DNA from: Planctomycetaceae bacterium
Lineage (GTDB): Bacteria > Planctomycetota > Planctomycetia > Pirellulales > Lacipirellulaceae
DNA: 64,000 nucleotides
Direction: 5' to 3'
Assembly: GCA_003233055.1 (NCBI GenBank)
Contig: QIKP01000011.1
Coordinates: 124,001-188,000 of the forward strand
Shown here: positions 45,296-53,704 of the stretch, one piece after another
Layout: every line of letters starts with the position of its first letter
Numbering within the stretch: the first letter of the stretch is position 1
Made by a program: the position numbers and the translations under genes
Notes under the pieces: generated by a model
Database searches by the model: none
What the model was told of the DNA's origin: nothing
Seen by the model: the letters and a program-made list of their open reading frames with translations, nothing else

Positions 45296-47506
45296 TTAGT
45301 TGTCGTAAAACTGGGTGCCGTTCTTAGCCTTCTCGAGCAGCATCTTGGTCGGTTCGTACCGTTTGCCGAGCGATCGGAGGCCTTCGAGCTTCTCGACGAT
45401 TGTCGCCGCGCCGATCTGGTCGGCCCAGTAAAACAGCCCGCCGAGGAACGGGGGGAAACCGATGCCGTAGATCAGCGCCAGGTCGACATCCCGAACATCG
45501 CCCGCAATGCCGTCCTGCATCGCCCGAGTGGCCTCGACCAACATTGGTAGGATCAAGCGGTCGGTTAAATCGTGGGAGGTGCTGGACGGAGTGGCCAGCT
45601 TGGCGATAATTTTTTGGACGTCGTCCGAGGGGGATTTTTTTGAGCGGCCCTTCTTGTCGGTCTTCCAGTCGTAGAAGCCGAGGCCATTTTTTTGCCCCAG
45701 TCTGCCCGCTTCGACCAATTGATCGACGATCGGCGTCGGGACAACACGATTGGAAAACGCTTCCTGCATGACCTTTCCCGCGTGGAGGCAGACGTCGAGG
45801 CCGACCACGTCGTGCAACTCGATCGGCCCCATCGGCATGCCGAAGCTCTTCGCCGCTTTTTCGATCTGGTCGATCGGCACTCCTTCGCCCAGCAGCACGG
45901 CCGCCTCGTTCATGTAGGGCAGCAGGAGTCGATTGACCAGGAATCCGGGACCATCTTTCACCACCACGGGCGTTTTGCCCAACTGTCGAGCCAGCGAGGT
46001 TGCCCGAGCAATGGTGTCGTCGCTCGTTTTTTTTCCGCGAATCACTTCCACCAGCGGCATTTTTCGCACAGGATTGAAAAAGTGCAATCCGCAGAATCGA
46101 TCGGGGCGTTTGAGTCCTTCGGCCAATTTTGTGATCGGAATCGTGGAGGTATTGGAGCAAAGGACCGTGGTCCCTTGGGCGTGAGGCTCGATCTCTCCAA
46201 ACAATTCTTTCTTGATGTCGGCATTCTCAACAATCGCTTCGATCACCAAATCACAGGTCGCGAGGGGTCTGGCTTGGATCGTCGTGTTCAGGCCTGGCGA
46301 AAGCTCCAGCACTTTGTCGAGATTGGGCCCTTTGAGATCTCGGTCAAAGGCCGCTTCCTTGAGCACCTGCTGCTCGCCGCTGGCGAGTGCCTCGGCGCGA
46401 TTGTCTGAAATCGTCACCTTCAGCCCGCGACGGAGACTCACGGCCGCAATGCCGAGCCCCATGGTGCCAGCGCCAATCACCCCGACACTCGCGGCCTTCG
46501 CTTGGCCCTTGCCGCTTCCCCCGTCCTTTTTTTTGTTGCGGTCTTGGAGAAAGAAGACATTCAGCAAGGCACGGTTGATCGGGGAGCCAAAGAGGGGGAC
46601 AAACTGCTCGGTCTCCATTTGGCAGGCGGCATCGAGATCGCCCATTGAGGCTTCGAGCATCAACTCCAACGCGGCGACGGGAGCCGGGTACTTGCCCTTG
46701 GTCGCTTGCTGAATGACTGCGACGGCGGTCGCCCCGAGGAACGCTAGCTCGGTTTCGCTCATGGCGATCGGCTCCGCCCATCGTTGACGATTCGCCAGGA
46801 AATCGCCCGACTTTTGGTCGGCCTCAATCATCCGGAGGGCCGCCTCGAGGAGCGCGTTGTTCGCGGTACTCGCGGTGTTTTCGGCGTCGTCTCCAACATC
46901 GATCAGGTCGTCGGCAAGCCCCATCTCGAAGGCCGCTTTCCCGCTCATCGACTCGCCGCCGGTGACGAGTTCGACCGCATTGGCGAGGCCGATGATTCGA
47001 GGAGTCCGAGCGGTGCCGCCCCAGCCAGGAAACAGGCCCAGCTTGACTTCGGGAAATCCGATTTGTGTTTTGGAATTGCTCGTCACGATACGGCGGTCGC
47101 ACCAGACGGCGAGCTCCGCCCCACCGCCGACACAGATGCCGTCGATGGTCGCGATGGTGACGTAGGGGGCCGCCGACAACCGGCGAAAAAGGTCCTGTCC
47201 CCGCCGGCTGACATTTTGGATCACGTCGGCCGGTTCGTCGAGCGACGCCGCAAATTCGGTCAGGTCGGCCCCAGCGATGAAGCTGCCCGGCTTGCCTGAG
47301 GCAATCACCAGTCCCTGGATGTCGTCCCGCTTTTCGAGCGACAGGAGGTGAGCCTCCACTTCTTCGAGCACATCGCGCGAGAGAATGTTGACGCTTCGCT
47401 CGGCATGGTCGAGCGTCAGCCGGGCAATGCCAGGCTGCGGGAAATCGAGCCGCGTATGCGTCTCGCTAGATTCGGTCTGCCGGTTGGCCGTCATACGCTT
47501 CTTCAT
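45296..47506 (-). CDS. Bifunctional enoyl-CoA hydratase/3-hydroxyacyl-CoA dehydrogenase (FadB/FadJ-like)
   Basis: The 736-residue fusion has an N-terminal crotonase domain (VIASGKPGSFIAGADLTEFA, ICVGGGAELAVWCDRRI, IGFPEVKLGLFPGWGGTART) and a C-terminal NAD dehydrogenase. The Rossmann motif is GVIGAGTMGLGIAAVSLRRG, the catalytic His lies in CGLHFFNPVRKMPLVEVIRG, and GPGFLVNRLLLPYMNEA follows. Together with the downstream thiolase it completes three steps of beta-oxidation. The ATG at 47506 is chosen; a second ATG at 47494 is equally likely, and a TTG at 47557 less so. A basic SKKSPSDDV linker lies in the dehydrogenase part. Confidence 0.92.
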   Translation of the reverse strand: MKKRMTANRQTESSETHTRLDFPQPGIARLTLDHAERSVNILSRDVLEEVEAHLLSLEKRDDIQGLVIASGKPGSFIAGADLTEFAASLDEPADVIQNVSRRGQDLFRRLSAAPYVTIATIDGICVGGGAELAVWCDRRIVTSNSKTQIGFPEVKLGLFPGWGGTARTPRIIGLANAVELVTGGESMSGKAAFEMGLADDLIDVGDDAENTASTANNALLEAALRMIEADQKSGDFLANRQRWAEPIAMSETELAFLGATAVAVIQQATKGKYPAPVAALELMLEASMGDLDAACQMETEQFVPLFGSPINRALLNVFFLQDRNKKKDGGSGKGQAKAASVGVIGAGTMGLGIAAVSLRRGLKVTISDNRAEALASGEQQVLKEAAFDRDLKGPNLDKVLELSPGLNTTIQARPLATCDLVIEAIVENADIKKELFGEIEPHAQGTTVLCSNTSTIPITKLAEGLKRPDRFCGLHFFNPVRKMPLVEVIRGKKTSDDTIARATSLARQLGKTPVVVKDGPGFLVNRLLLPYMNEAAVLLGEGVPIDQIEKAAKSFGMPMGPIELHDVVGLDVCLHAGKVMQEAFSNRVVPTPIVDQLVEAGRLGQKNGLGFYDWKTDKKGRSKKSPSDDVQKIIAKLATPSSTSHDLTDRLILPMLVEATRAMQDGIAGDVRDVDLALIYGIGFPPFLGGLFYWADQIGAATIVEKLEGLRSLGKRYEPTKMLLEKAKNGTQFYDN

Positions 47507-47783
47507 GAAGGGGTGCCAATCACGTACTCGCCTCCAGGCGAGCCTCTTTGCCGCCAAAGTAACCTACAACGGTGACGGGGACTAGGGAGGGCGGTCGCGA
47601 GCGATGCCATTGTTCGCTACGCGCTGGCGGTAGACGACTAAACCTCAGGAGAACTGAAAAGTCATTTTTGAACCGCCAAGTACGCCAAGGCGTCAAGAAA
47701 CAAAGACGTCAAGAAAAAATGACGCCGGAAGCAGAAAACCACCGGATTGTTAATTCTGTCACCGTTCATGAGTCGAAAGAAAG

Positions 47784-47858
47784 AAACCACGAACCCAAAG
47801 AGATAGAGGGGGTGTCCTTTTGCCGCTATTCGTATCGATTCGTAAGATTCGTGGTTTC
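47784..47858. repeat. Inverted repeat, accacgaat/attcgtggt family
   Basis: Arms GAAACCACGAA and TTCGTGGTTTC enclose CGCTATTCGTATCGATTCGT, the same inner module as 10109-10173 but with a diverged left inner arm. Confidence 0.65.
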
Positions 47859-47905
47859 TCAGATCCGTGGCATTGCCCAACCTCCGTAGAACGGCCCCCG
47901 TGTAG

Positions 47906-47927
47906 TCCCGACCAAGCTCGGTCGGGG
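47906..47927. repeat. Family E palindrome
   Basis: TCCCGACCAAGCTCGGTCGG plus GG, a near-perfect palindrome about 80 bases before the DUF4430 start. Confidence 0.7.
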
Positions 47928-48008
47928 CTATGCTCACTTTGGTCGTGGGTAGACTTCTACGGCCAGTCGCGCTTGACGCTGGGGCAGTCGCCTGAGAAGT
48001 TGGGCGAC

Positions 48009-48512
48009 ATGGCAGACCCTACCAACCAACAACATCCCAACCAAAAACGAAGCGGCCTCTTGGTCGGTTTCTTCGCCCTGGTCCTCCTCGGAATCGTCGC
48101 GATGAATTACTGGGCGGGCCCGCAAGAAGGGGGTTCGGCCGGACCACCCAAGGGAACCCCCGTTGAGCAGACCTCTGTTGAGCAGACCCCCGTCGATCCG
48201 GCGGTGGGCGTCACTCTGACGGTGGAAATTCCCCGGCACCCTTCCGAGGCGATCGTTGTTCTCCATCGCTCGGAAATGACGGTGCTCGACCTCCTACGGG
48301 AGGCCGCGTCGCAGTCAGTCGAATGGCGTTTTCGATACGAGGGACGGGACGCAGGGGCGTTTCTGACCGAATTGGCCGGGCAAGGAAATGAGGGAACGAA
48401 AGGGCGAAACTGGACTTACCAAGTCAACGGGCAAGGTCCGGCCGATAGTTTTGGCCTCTACGAGCTTTCGCCCGGCGATCAAGTCTTGTGGAAATTCGCC
48501 CCATACGAATAA
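48009..48512 (+). CDS. Membrane-anchored DUF4430 (transcobalamin-like) protein
   Basis: The 167-residue protein has one N-terminal helix (SGLLVGFFALVLLGIVAMNY), a short PVEQT-repeat linker, and a DUF4430 domain: VTLTVEIPRHPSEAIVVLHR, EMTVLDLLREAASQSVEWRF, GRNWTYQVNGQGPADSFGLY and ELSPGDQVLWKFAPYE. The NWTYQVNG and PGDQVLWKF patterns match the C-terminal domain of transcobalamin-like proteins. It may capture a cofactor-like ligand outside the inner membrane; cobalamin is only a guess from family relatives. The ATG at 48009 places the helix at the N-terminus. DUF6580 follows after 59 bases. Confidence 0.75.
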   Translation: MADPTNQQHPNQKRSGLLVGFFALVLLGIVAMNYWAGPQEGGSAGPPKGTPVEQTSVEQTPVDPAVGVTLTVEIPRHPSEAIVVLHRSEMTVLDLLREAASQSVEWRFRYEGRDAGAFLTELAGQGNEGTKGRNWTYQVNGQGPADSFGLYELSPGDQVLWKFAPYE

Positions 48513-48571
48513 TGAACGGTCCGTGGGTCGTTGTAGGTTGTCCGACGCAATCACCGCCCGAAACCAACGAG

Positions 48572-49168
48572 ATGGAAAAAAACATGCGCCGCTTCCTTCG
48601 ACTTCACTCCGAACATCTTGTCTTCCTGTTGCTCGTAGCGATTGCGGTCGTGGGCCGGGTCGATCGAATCGATTGGAATTTCACGCCGGTTGCTGCGGCT
48701 GCGCTCTTTGCGGGGTATTACTTCCGCAATCGCCTGATCGCTGCGATGGTCCCTTTGGCGGCATTGGCCATTAGCGACTTCGCGGAGCTATCGCATAACA
48801 ACCGCGGGGAGATGCTCACCGTCTGGGGGGCCATGCTCCTGCCAGCGATGCTGGGGCCTTGGCTACGCGAGGCGAAAGAAAAGCGGACGAAGATCGGTCG
48901 CGGCCTGGTTTGCGCGTTCCTGCCCTCGGCCGCTTTCTTCCTCACGACCAACTTGGCCGTCTGGGTAACCGCAATATCTGGTGGCATGGGGGCTGCCGAC
49001 TACACCGCCACCTGGGCTGGCCTCGGCGTCTGCTACACGGCGGCGATCCCGTTCTACTTCAAGATGCTCTCGGGCGACCTCTTCTACATGGTCGTGCTCT
49101 TTGGCGCGTATTCCGTGGCGACGAGAAGCGCTCGGGAAACGGACGAAGTCGTGCTCGCTTCCCCGTGA
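48572..49168 (+). CDS. DUF6580-type membrane protein (putative ECF-like S component)
   Basis: The 198-residue membrane protein has about five or six helices: HLVFLLLVAIAVVGRV, WNFTPVAAAALFAGYYFRNR, LIAAMVPLAALAISDFAELS, GLVCAFLPSAAFFLTTNLAV and DLFYMVVLFGAYSVA. The NFTPVAAAALFAGYYF and LTTNLAVWV patterns recall DUF6580 and the ECF-transporter substrate-binding (S) components. No ECF ATPase or T component is in the window. Next to a DUF4430 protein it suggests a small uptake system for a vitamin-like ligand (inference). A Met four codons downstream (48584) is an alternative start. Confidence 0.68.
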   Translation: MEKNMRRFLRLHSEHLVFLLLVAIAVVGRVDRIDWNFTPVAAAALFAGYYFRNRLIAAMVPLAALAISDFAELSHNNRGEMLTVWGAMLLPAMLGPWLREAKEKRTKIGRGLVCAFLPSAAFFLTTNLAVWVTAISGGMGAADYTATWAGLGVCYTAAIPFYFKMLSGDLFYMVVLFGAYSVATRSARETDEVVLASP

Positions 49169-49199
49169 ATTTTTCGTCGGTCAATGCCATCGGCCCGAA

Positions 49200-50549
49200 G
49201 TGAGCAATCCCATTCCGCTGTCGAAAACAGGCCCAGCCAACGGTTCCGAAGAAGGCCGCGATCGCCCTGCGAAAAGGTCCCGCGTCAGTCGCCTTAGGCT
49301 AGCACACCTCTCGGCGATGATGTTCTTGCAGTTTGCGTCGCTTGGCTTGTGGGTGGTGACTTCCAGCACTTACATCGGCGAAAATACAGGCGATGCGGGA
49401 AGTGGGATGTTTGATGCTTCCTTCGTTGGCGTCGCAGGAATAAGCGGGGCGCTCGGTGCGATCTTTGCGCCGTGGTTGTTTGGCGCGATGGCAGACAGTT
49501 GGTTTCGCACCGAACATTTAATGGCCGCACTCAATGTGGGATGTGCGGCGATGCTCGTGCTGATCCAACATTCTTCGGAACAGTGGTGGTTCTTCGTATG
49601 GATGGTCGCCTATTTTCAATTTTGCGTTCCTGCACTCACGCTTTGCAATAGCCTCGCGTTGCGTCACCTGGAACCCTCTAAGATGGCCTTTACCGTTGCG
49701 CGGGCCATCGGCACGTTGGGCTGGGTCGTTGCAATGGTGGTCGTTGGCAGCTTCGTACCGTGGTGGTTCCATGTCGCCTCGAAGGAGATCGAGTCTTCGA
49801 CCTTGCCGATGACCTACGCCGCCTACACGCATCTGGCAATGGCTCTCTTTTCCCTAACGCTTCCTCCCACTCCTCCGCTCACCGGCGGGGTGACTTGGCG
49901 ATCTTTGCTTCGTGGGTCGGTAGCGATGGTCCGCGATCAACCGCGACTCGTGCTTTTTCTCCTCGCGTCGTTCTTTGCGGTGATCACGCCGCAAGTCTAC
50001 AACATGTACGGGAACCTGTTTCTGAATAACCTCGAGGTGGAAGGGGCGGCGACGCTCATGTCGCTCGGGCAAATCACCGAAGTGGCCTGCCTCCTTCTCA
50101 TGCCATGGCTTCTGCGACGTTTCGGCCTCAAACGTCTCTTCGCGATCGGGCTCGTAGCCTGGTCCGCTCGTTATGCGTTCCTAGCGATGGGGGGCGAGAC
50201 GGGACTGCCCAAGGTGGCGATCTACCTGGCCATTCTGCTGCATGGCATCTGTTATGCGTTCGTCTACGTCACCGGATTCTTTTACGTCGACCATGCGGCT
50301 ACCCCGGAAACGAGAGGCGCGGCGCAAGGGCTCCTGGCGGTCGTGACGGTTGGCTTCGGGCACCTGACCGGGTCGATCCTCTCGGGGGCGATGCAAGCAA
50401 GGTTCTTGACACCCGAGGGCGTGTCGCCCGCGCCGTACGACTGGCCCGGTTTCTTCCTGCTAGCAAGCGGTGCAGGCCTGATCGCACTGTTCCTCTTTTG
50501 GCTCTTGATGGGATTCCATCGAGAGCCCATGCCAACCAGAGAGGAGTAA
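49200..50549 (+). CDS. MFS transporter, nucleoside:H+ symporter (NupG/XapB)-like
   Basis: The 449-residue major facilitator protein has about twelve helices and the NupG-like pattern: MMFLQFASLGLWVVTSSTYI at the first helix, GAIFAPWLFGAMADSWFRTE (motif A), YFQFCVPALTLCNSLALRHL and VARAIGTLGWVVAMVVVGSF. RGAAQGLLAVVTVGFGHLTG lies late. NupG/XapB proteins import nucleosides with protons; planctomycetes carry several relatives of unclear substrate. The GTG at 49200, 31 bases after the DUF6580 stop, is chosen; ATG at 49317 is alternative. The open frame further upstream overlaps the previous gene and is not real. Confidence 0.82.
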   Translation: MSNPIPLSKTGPANGSEEGRDRPAKRSRVSRLRLAHLSAMMFLQFASLGLWVVTSSTYIGENTGDAGSGMFDASFVGVAGISGALGAIFAPWLFGAMADSWFRTEHLMAALNVGCAAMLVLIQHSSEQWWFFVWMVAYFQFCVPALTLCNSLALRHLEPSKMAFTVARAIGTLGWVVAMVVVGSFVPWWFHVASKEIESSTLPMTYAAYTHLAMALFSLTLPPTPPLTGGVTWRSLLRGSVAMVRDQPRLVLFLLASFFAVITPQVYNMYGNLFLNNLEVEGAATLMSLGQITEVACLLLMPWLLRRFGLKRLFAIGLVAWSARYAFLAMGGETGLPKVAIYLAILLHGICYAFVYVTGFFYVDHAATPETRGAAQGLLAVVTVGFGHLTGSILSGAMQARFLTPEGVSPAPYDWPGFFLLASGAGLIALFLFWLLMGFHREPMPTREE

Positions 50550-50598
50550 CCCCGACCAAGCTTGGTTGTCAGTGGCAGAGAGCGGAGAGCGGCCCCAA

Positions 50599-50624
50599 TA
50601 GCCGACGAGCTACGCCTCGTCGGG
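50599..50624. repeat. Family F repeat
   Basis: TAGCCGACGAGCTACGCCTC plus GTCGGG, identical to 14987-15012 over 26 bases. Confidence 0.88.
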
Positions 50625-50646
50625 GGACCCGGGGTTGTAGACGCGC

Positions 50647-50669
50647 TGCCGCTGAAGCGGCATCGCCAG
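50647..50669. repeat. Family I palindrome (gccgctgaagcggc)
   Basis: TGCCGCTGAAGCGGCATCGC plus CAG; copies in the opposite orientation lie at 61835-61857 and 62928-62950. Confidence 0.7.
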
Positions 50670-50680
50670 CCGCCCCGGAG

Positions 50681-51712
50681 TCACGTCACCTGCGGGCCTA
50701 TGCCCATGAGGCGTAGCCGCTGAAGGTGGGGTTTGTCGAGGATTTGGAACGGCGTCGCGAGGTCTTGCCACGCTTCGCCCCGTTGCTCAATGAGTCGATC
50801 GTCGAGCGGGCCCATGCGACGGGTTGCCAGTTGCAGGTATTCGACCTGCGTCGGGTCGAGCCCCATGATGCGAGCGGCCGTGGCATCGACCGACGCGAGG
50901 CTCGCGCCGACCAAGACGAGCCCCATCGGTTTGGGACTTCCCAAGATGGGCCCATCCCCTTCCATGCAGGTGATCCCATCGACGATCGCCAGCGTCCGGG
51001 AGAGCGTCGCATTGACGTCCGCCACGGTTTGCGGGATGCCATTGTGGTGGAGCACGTTCTTGGGCCAACCATACTTGATGCCGGGGAGCACGCCGTAGAA
51101 GTTCTTCATGCTGCAAGTGATACCAACCCAGTGATGCGTTTTCATCTTCGGCATCGAGACGACCACGTCGGCCTCGGCAACGCTCTTGGGAAACCAGAAG
51201 CCACGCAGTCGGCTTCTCTTCCCACGATTCCTACGCCAAAAGGCCTCTTCGTAATTGAGGTCCGCAAACCGGACTCCGGCGTCGTCGAGCGCTTCGCCAA
51301 CGCCCGACTCGATGAGCGCCATCTCCGTATCGCGGACATGCCCGGGGGCTTCGCCCACAAGGACGCTCGCTCCCCAACTGCGAAAGACTTCCGCTGCGGC
51401 GACGATCATCGCGGGGTGGGTCGTCATGTGGGGGATCGCTTTGGTCGGCTCGACAAGATTCGGCTTGAGTAAGACCCGCTTTCCGTGATACCAGTCGGGC
51501 AGTTCCCCGCTGGCGAGCAGGCCATCGCGAATCGTCTGAGTGAGTGGGCCCTCGTACCGCTGATGGCGTGCGACGAAAACGCTTGCGGTGGGATTTGCCC
51601 AGCGGTGGAGCAGTGGCGTGATCGCGCAAAGCGCCGCGCCGGCCCCTCCCGCTTGGAGGAGCGTGCGGCGGTCGAAGGTCCGGGGTGGGTTGGCTGTCGG
51701 GAGATCGCTCAT
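50681..51712 (-). CDS. Tat-exported DUF362 protein
   Basis: The 343-residue protein has a twin-arginine signal (FDRRTLLQAGGAGAALCAIT) and then the DUF362 fold: KRVLLKPNLVEPTKAIPHMT, THPAMIVAAAEVFRSWGASV, LVGEAPGHVRDTEMALIESG and MPKMKTHHWVGITCSMKNFY followed by GVLPG. DUF362 proteins often carry 4Fe-4S ferredoxin modules; none is visible here. The motif KxKTH with GITCSMKN is family-typical, but the function is unknown. The start at 51712 is fixed by an ATGA overlap with the upstream gene (51709-51712); the frame beyond is shadow. Export implies a periplasmic role. Confidence 0.8.
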   Translation of the reverse strand: MSDLPTANPPRTFDRRTLLQAGGAGAALCAITPLLHRWANPTASVFVARHQRYEGPLTQTIRDGLLASGELPDWYHGKRVLLKPNLVEPTKAIPHMTTHPAMIVAAAEVFRSWGASVLVGEAPGHVRDTEMALIESGVGEALDDAGVRFADLNYEEAFWRRNRGKRSRLRGFWFPKSVAEADVVVSMPKMKTHHWVGITCSMKNFYGVLPGIKYGWPKNVLHHNGIPQTVADVNATLSRTLAIVDGITCMEGDGPILGSPKPMGLVLVGASLASVDATAARIMGLDPTQVEYLQLATRRMGPLDDRLIEQRGEAWQDLATPFQILDKPHLQRLRLMGIGPQVT

Positions 51713-52536
51713 AAGGATTTTCCATTGGCTGCCAACGCGAGGAGTGCCAGTTTGTAGGGACTTCCTTGGGTGCTTGGTCGTTGGATGGCTTCGGCGAGGA
51801 GCGCCTCGGCATTGGCTGGGCGGCGTTTCCAAGCGGTGAGCGCGAGGATCGCGAAGGCAAGCGAGGCGCAGCCGGTCCGTCGGGCGATTTGCCCTTCTAA
51901 GTAGTGGAGCGAAAGGTCGATCTGCGAACCGCGGGCCTCTTCGCGGGCCAACGCCCACATCACGATGCCGCTCGGCTGCAAATGGGGAACCAGCGTCTGG
52001 CCCAAGATTTCTGTATTGCCGTAATTGCAACCACCGGCGGGAAGAAGCCGATTGAGGAGCATCCGCCGCGCTTCGGCATGTCGAGGGTGGTCTTGGTGGT
52101 CGGCGGCGCGAAGCGCCATCGTTGCGAAGGCGGTTGGCTCGAGCCAGGAATGGGTATCGGCGGCCCACGACCAACCAATCAGCGTCGTGTCGTGCCCAAC
52201 ATGCGGGCTCGTAGGTGCCGGTTTTCCTTGGGTGGCAAGAAGCCAGTCTGCGGCTTGCTCGACGGAACGCCGGTACTTCACGGCATCGATGGCCTTCCAG
52301 GCGAGGATCGCGAGGCTGGTGGTCCAATGGGGCCCCGACGCATCGAGGCCAACCCTCACCGAACCGTCTCGCGATTGTAGCGACACGAGCCAATCGCCCG
52401 CACAACCCGCCCCTTCGATACGACCGGCACGCGCCAAAGCGATGGCACCCCAAGCGGTTGGCTCGGTGGCGAGCGGTCCGCCAGGCAAGTACCCGCCAGG
52501 GGTCAGCGATTCGAGTTGGTCGAGTAACGTCTTCAC
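51709..52536 (-). CDS. Prenyltransferase/squalene-oxidase repeat protein
   Basis: The 275-residue protein is built of alpha-alpha repeats like those of terpene cyclases and alpha-macroglobulin-type toroids: TEPTAWGAIALARAGRIEGA, CAGDWLVSLQSRDGSVRVGL, HWTTSLAILAWKAID, SWLEPTAFATMALRAADHQD and PSGIVMWALAREEARGSQID. The W/Q-G-DGS pattern matches the squalene-oxidase repeat. No DxDD cyclase acid motif is evident, so it is probably a binding or non-canonical member. It is translated with the following DUF362 gene through an ATGA overlap, so the two likely act together. Confidence 0.75.
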   Translation of the reverse strand: MKTLLDQLESLTPGGYLPGGPLATEPTAWGAIALARAGRIEGAGCAGDWLVSLQSRDGSVRVGLDASGPHWTTSLAILAWKAIDAVKYRRSVEQAADWLLATQGKPAPTSPHVGHDTTLIGWSWAADTHSWLEPTAFATMALRAADHQDHPRHAEARRMLLNRLLPAGGCNYGNTEILGQTLVPHLQPSGIVMWALAREEARGSQIDLSLHYLEGQIARRTGCASLAFAILALTAWKRRPANAEALLAEAIQRPSTQGSPYKLALLALAANGKSL

Positions 52537-53235
52537 GTACCAATCCTACGTCAGGCTAAACCGCAAGCGGCCTCTTGCCCGCGAGACGAATTGCCTGCGA
52601 GACGAACGAGTCTCGCAGAGGCATGCAGACGGCACGATTCGACTTTCTCAAAAAAAACTCAAGTCGGTCGTTTGACATCGGGGCCATGTGACATAGGTTT
52701 TGAGTGTCCAAGACAAGTCGAAGCTGCAAACCTCCTCACGGGAAACTTGCGACTCCCACTCCCCTTGGCATCCGACACTTATCGTGAAGAACTCCTCATT
52801 TTTTGTTGCTACGAGCACTCGTCGGCCTATTAACCGTAGGCCGGTTATTGTTAGTGCTTTCGCCCGCTTGAATGAAGTTGGGATAAAGCACTCGTTAGAG
52901 CCTGTTGCGTCGTCATTCCTCGACAAAGGCAAACCAGTCGCAAGGCTGGGGCGCAAAGCCTAGGACCTCTGCTTACGGGCGGTGGTAGCCAGGTTACCGA
53001 AGGAAAGATTTTCCGGCACCCACAAAGTGCCCGAATGTAGGAAGCGATTCGACGAACGGATGATACGCGACTGTTTGAGTTATTGTTGGTTTCGAGGCAG
53101 TACAACCAGGCTTGCCAGGCTGTGAAAAACAGCTTGGGTGCTGCCAAGAGCCGGAAACCGGGAGCTATACCGCTCCTGATCAACTTTAGGGTGCTGGCCC
53201 TCCGTGGCCCGCACTGAGAACCGGAGGATGCTACT
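52537..53235. other. 699-base region upstream of flp
   Basis: I see no convincing gene; open frames on both strands lack motifs. This is the probable regulatory region of the Tad pilus locus. The only clear element is the ribosome site GGAGG at about 53223-53227, before the flp start. No main repeat family is present. Confidence 0.45.
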
Positions 53236-53415
53236 ATGAAGAAGTTTGCCCAGAAAGTACAACAGTTCCTCGTCTCGGAAGATGGCCCCACAGCGGTTGA
53301 ATACGCCGTGATGTTGGCTCTGATCGTGATCGTCTGCTTAACAGCGATTACCTCGATCGGCAACAACGCCTCGACGACCTTCAACTCGGTCGCGACCCAG
53401 CTCTCAGGTAGCTAG
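53236..53415 (+). CDS. flp: Flp-type pilin
   Basis: The short gene encodes 59 residues: a basic and polar leader (MKKFAQKVQQFLVSEDG), then PTAVEYAVMLALIVIVCLTA, then a short tail ITSIGNNASTTFNSVATQLS. This matches Flp pilins: the TAVEY motif carries the Glu needed for cleavage by the prepilin peptidase, with the cut after Gly17. It is the major subunit of the Tad pilus. A GGAGG site lies 9 bases before the ATG, and a strong terminator begins 49 bases after the stop, so flp can be transcribed alone at high level. Confidence 0.92.
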   Translation: MKKFAQKVQQFLVSEDGPTAVEYAVMLALIVIVCLTAITSIGNNASTTFNSVATQLSGS

Positions 53416-53464
53416 TCGTAGGCCCTTGGGGAAACACCCTAAGGTGACGCAGTAAAATCTTGAG

Positions 53465-53501
53465 GCCCCCCGTGCAGGATGCATGGGGGGCTCTTTTTTT
53501 T
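53465..53501 (+). terminator. Strong terminator after flp
   Basis: A perfect 12-bp stem (GCCCCCCGTGCA at 53465-53476 with TGCATGGGGGGC at 53480-53491, one G-T pair) and a 3-base loop are followed by TCTTTTTTTT. It can separate high flp expression from the rest of the locus. Confidence 0.93.
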
Positions 53502-53557
53502 CTACCCTAGTGAGTTCTCTCGTGCTTTCGGCACGGCTTTCGAACGGAGACAGTTCC

Positions 53558-53704
53558 TTGAATGATCCGGTATGGGAAGGTTTTTGTCGGCTGCCAAGCT
53601 ACTGGCAGTTATTCGTCGCGGTGCTGCTAGGTTGGCAGGCCGCATGCATCATGTACTTCGATGCCTACAACGTCGCCTACCGGTGTGGAGACGGATGGCT
53701 CTAA
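53558..53704 (+). CDS. Possible small membrane protein between flp and cpaA
   Basis: A TTG start at 53558, with GGAGA 7-8 bases upstream, would give a 48-residue protein: a polar start, one hydrophobic helix (SYWQLFVAVLLGWQAACIMY), and a short tail FDAYNVAYRCGDGWL. The longer frame from 53483 overlaps the flp terminator and is unlikely. It is too short for motif assignment and may be spurious, but it occupies the only coding-like stretch of this 520-base gap. Confidence 0.35.
   Translation: MNDPVWEGFCRLPSYWQLFVAVLLGWQAACIMYFDAYNVAYRCGDGWL

Larger units (their letters stand above)
47507..48008. repeat. 502-base repeat-bearing gap before the DUF4430 gene
   Basis: No supported gene. It contains TTTTTGAACCGCCAAGTACG followed by CCAAGGCGTCAAG (about 47665; related to about 26535), an ACCGTTCATGAGTCGAAAG module, an inverted AAACCACGAA...TTCGTGGTTT unit (47784-47858), and a family E element (47906-47927). 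The rest should carry promoters for the two divergent operons. Confidence 0.65.
50550..50680. repeat. Cluster of family E, F and I repeats after the MFS gene
   Basis: A half-degraded family E element (50550-50570), a family F copy (50599-50624) and a family I palindrome (50647-50669) lie within 131 bases between two convergent genes. Confidence 0.8.

Noticed and set aside
47507-48008. Possible cobalamin riboswitch before the DUF4430 gene
   Set aside because: No B12-box-like sequence could be recognised; the gap is mostly repeat modules.
50681-52543. A 620-residue frame covering the DUF362 gene
   Set aside because: The N-terminal part is Arg/Pro-rich shadow of the prenyltransferase-repeat gene; the Tat signal at 51712 marks the real start.
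52648-53384. Minus-strand open frames upstream of flp
   Set aside because: No signal, motif or ribosome site; they overlap the flp gene antisense.
53483-53704. 73-residue version of the small Tad-locus frame
   Set aside because: Its ATG lies inside the flp terminator stem; a start at 53558 is more plausible.
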